64,000 nt of DNA from CAILZL01 sp050181835 (GTDB taxonomy: Bacteria; Pseudomonadota; Gammaproteobacteria; Steroidobacterales; Steroidobacteraceae). Below are positions 44,836 through 52,471 of the stretch, one piece after another (position 1 is the first letter of the stretch; every line of letters starts with the position of its first letter). Below the pieces are notes generated by a model. The model was given only the letters and a program-made list of their open reading frames with translations, ran no database searches and was not told where the DNA came from. The stretch spans positions 131,299 through 195,298 of the forward strand of contig JBFXCU010000002.1 in NCBI GenBank assembly GCA_050181835.1. The letters run 5' to 3'. Both the position numbers and the translations under genes were made by a program.

Positions 44836-47472
44836 TCATAATTTACACTCGCAAGCATTCTGTAGCTCACGTTTGCACAGGCGTTCGGTATGAGTTATCT
44901 GTGTAAGAAACATCGCCTGTGGAACTTCAGCGCAGGTGTTGGCATACAGCACGCTGCGCCATACCAATGAAGAATTACCGAGGCTGATACCGGTACGCTT
45001 ACCACTTTGGATGGCGCCACAAGATTGTGCTGGACCAGCCCACATCTCTGTAATCATGTTGTGCTGAATCAGCGCGCCTTCGACTAGCGCCCATTGGTGT
45101 GGCGGCGGGCCCTGATACCAGCTGGGTGTCATGGATATGGCACCGCCACGCCATGCATCAGCATGCTTAATTACGTTACGCGCTATGTTTAATCCATAGT
45201 TGGTGGTCAGTGGTGCGGAGTTCGGTCCAGCGGCCAATGACCCAATTATGCCGGATGAGCTACAACTGTTATCCCAGTCGTATTCGCCATCTATTAGATT
45301 ATGATGAATGTCGACAAAGCTGATGTAATAGTTGCCACGATAACAATCATTGCATCGGTCATCGTGTGCAGTAAATTGGTTCTGCACCAGTATTCCGTCG
45401 CTGTCGAACTGCTGGTTGTAGGCAACGACTGAATCAGCCATCTGCGCAAAAAGACTGATACCGCCCCCCTTCGGATTGTTGCGATTGCTCTTGAGGCAGG
45501 TTGGCTGACGGTGGTCGATTTTATTGCCGACGGCATAAACCTGCCAGAACTCTCGGCCAATACTGATTTGTGTCGCATTTGCTGTGGGAACTACATCCCA
45601 TGTAGGTGTGATACTAAGTATCGTGTTTTCTCCGTCACGACGGTACGCGATGATCTTGCGGACTTGTCCCAGTCCTGGACCGGCGCCGATTTGTACCCAG
45701 TGACCAATGTAGTATCCATCTAAGACTGAGTGGTTGTATTGGTGGCTAATCAGGGAGCCGCGAACCGTTATACTGGTTGCAGTTGCTGCAATCACATCAG
45801 TAGCGCTGTCCACAGCGAAGGTGTTGCCATTGTTATCAAAAGCGATCGCTTCACCATCGCCAACCTTGTCCCCAGTGCATGTTAGCGTGTTGCCAGAGAT
45901 CAGCAATTGTTCCTGGTTTCCGTTTAAGTGCCAGAAGAATCCGGCACGCCATCCGTGCGCATCCTCAGCATTATTGAGATATTTGTCCGAACTGCCATCC
46001 GCGACATTATCAGAGAAGTCAAGCCGATGACCCGCGCCAAACTCCGTGGCAAGCGCACCCTGACGGTTATTTACATCTATCCAGCTTCCGGGATAAAAAT
46101 GATTGTTGGCAATGATTGAGTCGTCAATGCGGAAAGTACCTTCCGTGGTAGAGGCATCACCAGCTAGACGAATGCTTTCGTGATAGGCGCCAAAATCGTT
46201 AAAAGTAACAAATAGGTTCCTGATTGGTGCGCCGGAATCGGCGATGGCGAGCATTACCTTGTCAAACACATTGCCGGTGACGACAACATTTTCTATCGAT
46301 GCAGGCGGTAGTTTTTGCGGAGTTGGTGTACTTCCGAGCTTAATAAATGGAGCGGCCTGAGTTCGGTGAGTATATCGTTGCAGGTCAGTGAAGTGAAAAC
46401 CACTAATGCTGTTGTCGCCTTCGACAGTAAATGTCGGCCGATGTACATCGGCGTTCCACTGAGTGTGACGAGCAATAACCGTTTCACCCTGGTCGCTACC
46501 ACGCAGACTGACATACCGTGGTATGCGTAATCCTTCTCGCGCAGCTGTGCCCAACGCACGAGCATCAATCAGATCCCATTGCCCTTTATCGAACTGGACT
46601 ACGCCTCCAACGATTGTTGCTGAATTTATGGCAAGCTGCAGGCATTTGGCATCATCACGACCATCATCGGCACGACAAGCACCAAAGCGAGTTTCACCGG
46701 GATTAAAGACAGGCATAGTTGCAGGGTCTTTTCGGACTTCTAACATTTGGCCATCAACTGATGCCCAGTTTGTATCGTCACGGCTGAACTCGACTTGGTA
46801 AGTGCCGGGCGATATCCGCTCCGGTAACGACACCGTCGCAGAATACTCGTTCGCTCCTCGATGAGATTGTTCCGACTGTACCGATAGCACATATAGTTGC
46901 GGTCCGCTCAAGCGTACTTGAGGCAGTTTGCCCGACGCGGGCTGCAGATTCCGACCAATGACTTTAAGGTAACGCGGCAAAGCGGCCATAGGTTGACTGG
47001 CATAAACATAGGCTGGGCTTACCCATAGCGGCCTAGCATCATTAATCAATACGGGATTGCTCCACTCACCCCGCGAATTGTGAGCCCAAAGAGCATAGGT
47101 CTGATTTGTAGTTAGTACTTCCGGAAGTCTAACGGTCAGTGAATAGGGTGTGTGATTGTTACTTACCACAGGAACAACGCCGGTGTGTGCCGTTGACTCA
47201 CTGGGAAGTGACTCGGGTGGTGACGGTACCTTATCGGTGGAATCGATTTGCCGATACACAACCGTGTCATCCACTGAGAAACCATATCCTGGCAGTAGCA
47301 ACAAATCGTCTGGTTCACCGCGAACTGGACTCTGGTAGGCAGGCTGTGCATAGATGATCGGCTGTGCATATACATGCGAGCCCAGCAACGTGCATGCCAA
47401 TATCCGTGCTAGGAATTCTGTCGATTGGAAAGACTGCCGGGATTCACCATTAACTGGCGTACCACATTTCAT
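44836..47472 (-). CDS. Secreted right-handed beta-helix protein, possible polysaccharide-acting enzyme
   Basis: Exported protein of 878 aa. A signal-like hydrophobic stretch (FLARILACTLLGSHVYAQ) ends near residue 37. Residues 50-260 form two beta-sandwich-like modules with IPT/TIG character. From about 275 (DDAKCLQLAINSATIVGGVV, then QFDKGQWDL) the chain looks like the N-cap of pectate-lyase-like beta-helices. Many short N-x-F / S-I-x-N-x-x-V-T-G-N coils follow to about 850. No catalytic residues can be assigned. By position in an EPS cluster it could be a lyase or epimerase for the polymer. It overlaps the acetyltransferase gene start by 4 bp (ATGA). Confidence 0.75.
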   Translation of the reverse strand: MKCGTPVNGESRQSFQSTEFLARILACTLLGSHVYAQPIIYAQPAYQSPVRGEPDDLLLLPGYGFSVDDTVVYRQIDSTDKVPSPPESLPSESTAHTGVVPVVSNNHTPYSLTVRLPEVLTTNQTYALWAHNSRGEWSNPVLINDARPLWVSPAYVYASQPMAALPRYLKVIGRNLQPASGKLPQVRLSGPQLYVLSVQSEQSHRGANEYSATVSLPERISPGTYQVEFSRDDTNWASVDGQMLEVRKDPATMPVFNPGETRFGACRADDGRDDAKCLQLAINSATIVGGVVQFDKGQWDLIDARALGTAAREGLRIPRYVSLRGSDQGETVIARHTQWNADVHRPTFTVEGDNSISGFHFTDLQRYTHRTQAAPFIKLGSTPTPQKLPPASIENVVVTGNVFDKVMLAIADSGAPIRNLFVTFNDFGAYHESIRLAGDASTTEGTFRIDDSIIANNHFYPGSWIDVNNRQGALATEFGAGHRLDFSDNVADGSSDKYLNNAEDAHGWRAGFFWHLNGNQEQLLISGNTLTCTGDKVGDGEAIAFDNNGNTFAVDSATDVIAATATSITVRGSLISHQYNHSVLDGYYIGHWVQIGAGPGLGQVRKIIAYRRDGENTILSITPTWDVVPTANATQISIGREFWQVYAVGNKIDHRQPTCLKSNRNNPKGGGISLFAQMADSVVAYNQQFDSDGILVQNQFTAHDDRCNDCYRGNYYISFVDIHHNLIDGEYDWDNSCSSSGIIGSLAAGPNSAPLTTNYGLNIARNVIKHADAWRGGAISMTPSWYQGPPPHQWALVEGALIQHNMITEMWAGPAQSCGAIQSGKRTGISLGNSSLVWRSVLYANTCAEVPQAMFLTQITHTERLCKRELQNACECKL

Positions 47473-48041
47473 CGCGTGAACTCTGGTCGAGCGCCGCGAA
47501 TTTTAGCGGGGTTGCCAGCTGCAAAGCTCCACGCTGGGATATCACCGATTACTGTGGAACGCGCTGCAATGACCGCACCTTTGCCAATGGTTACCCCAGG
47601 TCCGACAAATACATCCGCTGCTACCCATACATCGTCGGCAATGGTTATAGCAGAAGCCACCAGCGGCATGACTGGATCGCGATAGTCGTGGCTGGCGCTG
47701 CATAGATATGAGTATTGACTTACTGTGGCGTGAATACCTAAGCTGACGGGTGCAACGCAATAGCAGTCGACATCATTGGCCAAACAACTGTGCGCATCCA
47801 TGTTTAGGTTCCAAGGTGCCCAGATGCGAGCACGTGGATAGGGATGCGCACTAGGAGCGATTGTCGCTCCGAACAGCCGCAACAACATGCGTCGCCAGCA
47901 GTGCAGAGCCGTGGGTGATGATCGGTATAGCAGTACCCAACATAGTTGCCATAGCAATCGTAGCAACCTATTGCGGGTTGATATTGAGACTGGTTGGAGT
48001 GGATGGCTTCGTTTCATGAACACGGGCCACGCAAGTATCAA
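47469..48041 (-). CDS. WcaF-like sugar O-acetyltransferase
   Basis: Left-handed beta-helix acetyltransferase of 190 aa. The N-terminal helices (NRLLRLLWQLCWVLLYRSSP) are followed by hexapeptide-repeat strands (IWAPWNLNMDAHSCL, ITIADDVWVAADVFVGPGV, TIGKGAVIAARSTV). HDYRDP near residue 120 corresponds to the catalytic His segment of WcaF and related CoA-dependent transferases. The end, FAAGNPAKIRG, is a family signature. It would acetylate an EPS sugar. The ATG at 48017 is an alternative start. It is the first gene of the minus-strand run continuing into the beta-helix and polymerase genes. Confidence 0.87.
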   Translation of the reverse strand: MILAWPVFMKRSHPLQPVSISTRNRLLRLLWQLCWVLLYRSSPTALHCWRRMLLRLFGATIAPSAHPYPRARIWAPWNLNMDAHSCLANDVDCYCVAPVSLGIHATVSQYSYLCSASHDYRDPVMPLVASAITIADDVWVAADVFVGPGVTIGKGAVIAARSTVIGDIPAWSFAAGNPAKIRGARPEFTR

Positions 48042-48147
48042 TGTGACACTTGAATCAGTGGTGCAAGGCTATTTGGTGGTAGAGGTTCGTTGAACTCTAG
48101 CGAACGGCTGTTACAAATAGATTGCAAATGTCACACATTATTTTATA

Positions 48148-48981
48148 TCAGACCGGTTGCTGATTCTCCCTAGTCCGCAACTCCCGTACCTTTATATCTA
48201 TCATCAATTCGTAACTTGCACGCATTGTGCTGTAATACAAGCCGGGCAGGCCATCCAGCAGGCCGCGGCGCACGACATATAAGTAAAGAAACACAATCAG
48301 TGGCCGTGCCGGAAGGCGATAGGCGAGTTGTTTCAGGCTGCGACGGCGCAGCACTGGATCGCTGCGTAGCAACGCGCTCCATTGGACTGGTTTATTTCGT
48401 TCGGTCAAGGTGGCTAAAGCTTCCATGCTGGAGTAGCGATTGTGTCGTTCGTACCACCAGGCGATGCCTTTGCTGAACGGATAGTGTTCAAGATGTTGTT
48501 GCAATAATTCGATGCCGCCATCGGTCACGAACTCTTCATTGATCTCGCGCTCAACGCGCACCCGTTCGGGACGAACTAATCTTCCAAACCAGGTGGGATA
48601 ACCACTGCTTCGGCGTAGCCAGCGGCCGAAGAAGTGGTCCTTGCGGCGTACCCGAAACAGGGTGGTTGATTCAGCAGCTTTCGCTATGACGTGTTGTATC
48701 TCTTCGGCAAGCGCCGCCGGGATGCGTTCATCGGCATCCAGCATCAGCACCCAATTATGTCTATATTGAATCGAATGTAAGGCGGCATTTCGCTGGGCGG
48801 CGTAGTTGTCGAACTGGCGTAGTTCGACCCGCGCGCCCTTTGCTAGGGCAATCTCCACGGTACGATCGGTGCTGTGGGAATCGAACACGACAATGTCATC
48901 ACACCAGGCACAGGACGCCAAGCATTCAGTGAGATTGGCTTCTTCATCAAGCGTGAGGATGAGAATCGAGATATTGGTCAT
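48148..48981 (-). CDS. GT2-family glycosyltransferase (WaaE/KdtX-like)
   Basis: GT-A glycosyltransferase of 277 aa similar to lipopolysaccharide core beta-glucosyltransferases. The ATG at 48981 starts MTNISILILTLDEE, where family conservation begins; the frame runs back to a GTG at 49020. Motifs include DDIVVFDSHSTDRT near residue 27, WVLMLDADERIP (DxD) near 80, and RKDHFFGRWLRRSSGYP with FGRLVRPE, all typical of the WaaE group. A C-terminal membrane-associated helix (LIVFLYLYVVRRGLLDGLPG) is also typical. It is transcribed divergently from the exosortase gene and is the likely second or third sugar step. Confidence 0.87.
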   Translation of the reverse strand: MTNISILILTLDEEANLTECLASCAWCDDIVVFDSHSTDRTVEIALAKGARVELRQFDNYAAQRNAALHSIQYRHNWVLMLDADERIPAALAEEIQHVIAKAAESTTLFRVRRKDHFFGRWLRRSSGYPTWFGRLVRPERVRVEREINEEFVTDGGIELLQQHLEHYPFSKGIAWWYERHNRYSSMEALATLTERNKPVQWSALLRSDPVLRRRSLKQLAYRLPARPLIVFLYLYVVRRGLLDGLPGLYYSTMRASYELMIDIKVRELRTRENQQPV

Positions 48982-49026
48982 GCAGGAGAAAATTAAAAAT
49001 TTATCGAACACTATATCCACTCCATA

Positions 49027-49060
49027 TGACAGTGCTGATACGGTCTGTCAAATAAATGAC
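49027..49060. promoter_or_regulatory. TGTCA half-sites between divergent GT2 and exosortase genes
   Basis: TGACA (49027-49031, read as CTGTCATA on the minus strand) and TGTCA (49046-49050) followed by ATGAC (49056-49060) crowd the 150-bp divergent region. They fit the recurrent element but are not a perfect palindrome. Some sites would lie inside or just ahead of the GT2 leader. Confidence 0.35.
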
Positions 49061-49132
49061 TAGTCACGAATTTGCAATACACCTGCGGTATTAGTTTCCC
49101 TCTTTAGGGTATGACGAGCAGGCAGGATTGAT

Positions 49133-50737
49133 ATGTCGGTAAAGCAGGGACAACACGATGGGCAATTAAGTCCCGCACCTCCAGTATGGCGTCCATCCGC
49201 CAGTTTGATCGGCTTGACGGGTGTAATGCTACTGATCTCGATTGTGCCCTTCCTCAAGGGGCTGGATTTAATGTGGGGCTGGTGGCTAGATAGACCTGAG
49301 TATAGTCATGGCATTCTGATGCCGTTATTGGCTATGTTTCTGATCTGGCAACAACGGGATCGCTTCGAGCAACTGCCGTTCACGGGTAGTTGGTGGGGTG
49401 TGGCGCTCACCGTGACCGGCGCGGTGTTGCTGTTACTAGGTCGGCTAGCTTCGGTATTGACGATTGTTCAGTACGCTTATGTCCTAACTGTTGGTGGACT
49501 GATGCTGTCGTTGGTGGGGAGGCGTGCCGCGTCATTGTTGTTGGTGCCGTTCTTCATCTTAGTGTTGATGATTCCACTGCCAGAATTTGTCTTCAAGAAT
49601 CTAACTGCTGACTTGCAGTTGGTTTCGTCAAAAATCGGTGTCGCTGTCATCCGCCTATTTGGGGTGAGTGTATTTCTCGAAGGTAATGTCATCGACCTCG
49701 GTACTTACAAATTGGAAGTTGCCGAAGCCTGCAGTGGCCTGCGCTATTTGTTTCCCCTGATGACCATGGGGTTCATCATGGCCTATTTCTACAAAGCAGC
49801 GATGTGGAAGCGCGCCATCATCTTTCTATCAAGTATTCCCGTTACGATTCTCATGAACAGCCTGCGCATTGGCGTCATCGGCGTGATGGTCGATCGTTGG
49901 GGTAATACCATGGCAGAAGGGTTTTTGCACGATTTTGAAGGCTGGATTATTTTCATGGTTAGCGCTGCGGTATTGCTACTTGAAATTGTAGTACTTAGTC
50001 GAATTGGCCAGGACCGTCGTCCGTGGCGTGAGATTTTTGGTGTTGAGTTACCAGCCGCTACTCCTGCATCAGTGCCGCGACGTTATTGGAAACCTAATGC
50101 CGCATTTATTACCAGTTCTTTGTTAGTGATAGTACTCGCCGCAAGTAGTATATTTTTGCCAGAGCGGATCGAGAAAATCCCGATACGCAACAGTTTCGCG
50201 GAATTTCCCAGCCAGATTGATAGTTGGATTGGAACGCGTACGGCCATGGAAGCGATTTATCTTGAGACGTTGAAGCTGGATGACTACATCATGTCCGACT
50301 ATCGGGGTGCGGGAGGTCAGCCGATCAATGTATATATGGCGTGGTACAACTCGCAACGAGGTGGTCAATCTACGCACTCACCGCGTACCTGTATTCCCGG
50401 CGGGGGCTGGAGTATCAGTTCACTGGCAACCATTAGCGTGCCACAGGCATCGATTGGTAATCGCGCGCTGTCAGTCAACCGTGCGGTGATTGCTAACGGC
50501 GCGAATCAGCAACTGGTGTACTACTGGTTTCAGCAACGCGGTCGGGTTGTCACTAATGAATACATGGTCAAGTGGTACTTGTTCTGGGACTCACTGACTC
50601 GCCAGCGTACCGACGGTGCGTTGGTAAGACTGATTGTGTCTGTACCAGATGGTTATTCTATTGCAGATGTGGAGCAGCAGCTGCAAGGTTTTACTCGCGC
50701 TGTTGCATCTCGCCTAGAAGCCTATGTGCCGAACTGA
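49133..50737 (+). CDS. xrtD: VPLPA-CTERM-type exosortase fused to EpsI domain (XrtD-like)
   Basis: Inner-membrane cysteine transpeptidase of 534 aa expected to cut proteins at VPLPA/PEP-CTERM tails. Residues 25-300 form an exosortase with about eight membrane helices. The catalytic cysteine is C200 in EACSGLRYL, the first conserved arginine R204. The second arginine is R245 in NSLRIG and the histidine is H266 in LHDFEGW. After another helix (about 330-345), residues 350-530 make up an EpsI-like periplasmic domain with HSPRTCIPGGGW. Exosortases that carry EpsI in the same chain are characteristic of the VPLPA-specific XrtD type, matching the tails found in this window. The initiating transferase follows 9 bp downstream. 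Confidence 0.92.
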   Translation: MSVKQGQHDGQLSPAPPVWRPSASLIGLTGVMLLISIVPFLKGLDLMWGWWLDRPEYSHGILMPLLAMFLIWQQRDRFEQLPFTGSWWGVALTVTGAVLLLLGRLASVLTIVQYAYVLTVGGLMLSLVGRRAASLLLVPFFILVLMIPLPEFVFKNLTADLQLVSSKIGVAVIRLFGVSVFLEGNVIDLGTYKLEVAEACSGLRYLFPLMTMGFIMAYFYKAAMWKRAIIFLSSIPVTILMNSLRIGVIGVMVDRWGNTMAEGFLHDFEGWIIFMVSAAVLLLEIVVLSRIGQDRRPWREIFGVELPAATPASVPRRYWKPNAAFITSSLLVIVLAASSIFLPERIEKIPIRNSFAEFPSQIDSWIGTRTAMEAIYLETLKLDDYIMSDYRGAGGQPINVYMAWYNSQRGGQSTHSPRTCIPGGGWSISSLATISVPQASIGNRALSVNRAVIANGANQQLVYYWFQQRGRVVTNEYMVKWYLFWDSLTRQRTDGALVRLIVSVPDGYSIADVEQQLQGFTRAVASRLEAYVPN

Positions 50738-50746
50738 GTAAGCACT

Positions 50747-52381
50747 ATGCAATTGCTATTTTCGGCTTTGCTATCGATGGGCATTACAGTAATGCTGGTG
50801 CCGCTATTGATGCGCTATTCGGACAAACTGGGCGTGCTAGATCAACCAGGAGTGCGCAAAGTACATGTCACGCCAGTGCCACGGGTGGGTGGCATCGCCA
50901 TGGCGGCGGGCATGCTGGTGGCGATGTTAGTGTGGGGGCCGGACACGGCGCTATTCTCTTCCTACCTTGTGGCGTTTTCGCTGCTGTTGGTGTTCGGATT
51001 TCAGGATGATCGGTTAACGCTGTCACCTAGCTGGAAATTAATCGGCCAAGTCCTAGCGGCGTTGATTGTGATGTACTTTGGTGGGATTGGTATCAGTACA
51101 TTGCGGCATGTCGATGCGTATGAGCTACCCGTATGGCTATCCATGCCAATTACCTTGGTGTTCATCGTCGGCGTGACCAACGCCATTAACCTCGCCGATG
51201 GACTGGATGGCTTGGCCGGTGGTACCACGCTACTTTGCTTGAGTGGGTTGTTATTGTTATCTCTGACCGTGGGCTGCGCTCAAGTGGCTTTTGGTTGCGT
51301 TGTGATTGTCGGGGCGGTGTTGGGATTTCTGCGTTTTAACACCCATCCGGCGCGTATTTTTATGGGTGATGCGGGCAGTCAGTTATTGGGTTTTTCCGCA
51401 GCAGTCTTCTCATTGCTTCTAACCCAGGATCGCGAATTGCCGTTTAGCGCAGCGTTACCTTTGTTGCTGCTTGGCGTGCCGGTGATTGATACCCTGACGG
51501 TAATGACGGAGCGAATTTTAGACGGGCGATCGCCATTTCAGGCGGATCGTATCCATGTGCATCACCGCTTACTGGCCGTCGGTTTTGATCATCACGAAGC
51601 GGTAATTGTTATCTATGCAGTACAAGCGGCGCTGTTAGCGGCGGCTTGGTTTTTGCGCTTTGCTTCTGACTTTATGATCGCGACTGTATTTTCTTGTATT
51701 GCTATAGGCATTGTCACTATTTTGCGGATTGCGCGTCGGCGGCATTGGCGGTGGCGCGCTGCATCAGGCGGCAGGCAGAAGCATTCCTGGTTGCAAGTGC
51801 AGCTCGATTGGTTGCGGCAGAACCGGCGCCTAAATCGCTGGGCCGGATATGTCATTGGTGGTTCCATCATCGGCTACGCGGCGGTGTTGGTCATCAATGG
51901 CCTTGCCGTGCCTCGAGATATTCGATTGCTGGCGGTGGGCTCAGCGTTGGTAGTATTAGTTAGTGCCTTCTTGCGTCGGGGTGACAATCTTGCAGGATGG
52001 CTGATGCGAGCGGCGTTATACGTTAGTGCATTGATTGCGGTGTCATTAGATCGCGGTGGTGCATTGTCGCCTAAGTTGAAGTTGTACCTTGAATTGACTG
52101 TATTTGGTTGCCTGGTGCTGGCGCTAATAATCCGGCTCTACCTATCGATGGACCGTCGTTTGCGTGTCACGCCATTGGATGTGCTGGTGTTGTTGGTCGC
52201 GATTGCTTTGCCGAATCTGTCGGGTTCCGTAATCAGTGCTTATGCAGCGGGCTGGATGGTGGCGAAAGCGTTGTTACTGTTGTATGGGATTGAGAATTTG
52301 GCAGTGTCGAGTGGCCTGCAGTGGCACCTGCTTACCGGTGGCACAGTGCTGTTTCTGACAGCGGTGGCCATCTCCAGTTGA
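50747..52381 (+). CDS. WecA/MraY-family undecaprenyl-phosphate sugar-1-phosphate transferase, enlarged
   Basis: Polytopic enzyme of 544 aa predicted to start EPS units by putting a sugar-1-phosphate (probably an N-acetylhexosamine) on undecaprenyl phosphate. Active-site features are the Asp pair D87-D88 in FQDDR, NAINLADGLDG (145-155), GDAGSQ near 208 and the HIHHR-like IHVHHR (269-274). The last third (about 330-540) is a block of about six extra membrane helices not found in WecA (about 365 aa). Its role is unknown. It lies 9 bp after the exosortase gene, so initiation of the polymer and protein sorting are co-expressed. Confidence 0.88.
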   Translation: MQLLFSALLSMGITVMLVPLLMRYSDKLGVLDQPGVRKVHVTPVPRVGGIAMAAGMLVAMLVWGPDTALFSSYLVAFSLLLVFGFQDDRLTLSPSWKLIGQVLAALIVMYFGGIGISTLRHVDAYELPVWLSMPITLVFIVGVTNAINLADGLDGLAGGTTLLCLSGLLLLSLTVGCAQVAFGCVVIVGAVLGFLRFNTHPARIFMGDAGSQLLGFSAAVFSLLLTQDRELPFSAALPLLLLGVPVIDTLTVMTERILDGRSPFQADRIHVHHRLLAVGFDHHEAVIVIYAVQAALLAAAWFLRFASDFMIATVFSCIAIGIVTILRIARRRHWRWRAASGGRQKHSWLQVQLDWLRQNRRLNRWAGYVIGGSIIGYAAVLVINGLAVPRDIRLLAVGSALVVLVSAFLRRGDNLAGWLMRAALYVSALIAVSLDRGGALSPKLKLYLELTVFGCLVLALIIRLYLSMDRRLRVTPLDVLVLLVAIALPNLSGSVISAYAAGWMVAKALLLLYGIENLAVSSGLQWHLLTGGTVLFLTAVAISS

Positions 52382-52402
52382 GTAACCGGATCGTCGCAAG
52401 TC

Positions 52403-52429
52403 TGTCACACAAGCGTCAAATGAGTGACA
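52403..52429 (+). promoter_or_regulatory. TGTCAC / GTGACA inverted repeat
   Basis: TGTCAC (52403-52408) and GTGACA (52424-52429) are exact inverted copies 15 bp apart, with GTCAAATGAG between. They lie about 45-70 bp ahead of the PrsT lipoprotein gene, where an operator or promoter would be expected. Confidence 0.4.
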
Positions 52430-52471
52430 TACGCTGGCGATCCTGCATAAGGACTCAATTAAAAATTCATC

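Noticed and set aside
49060..49080. Sigma-54 promoter before the exosortase gene
   Set aside because: TAGTCACG and TTGCA occur but the spacing is one base short and the GG of the -24 element is missing.
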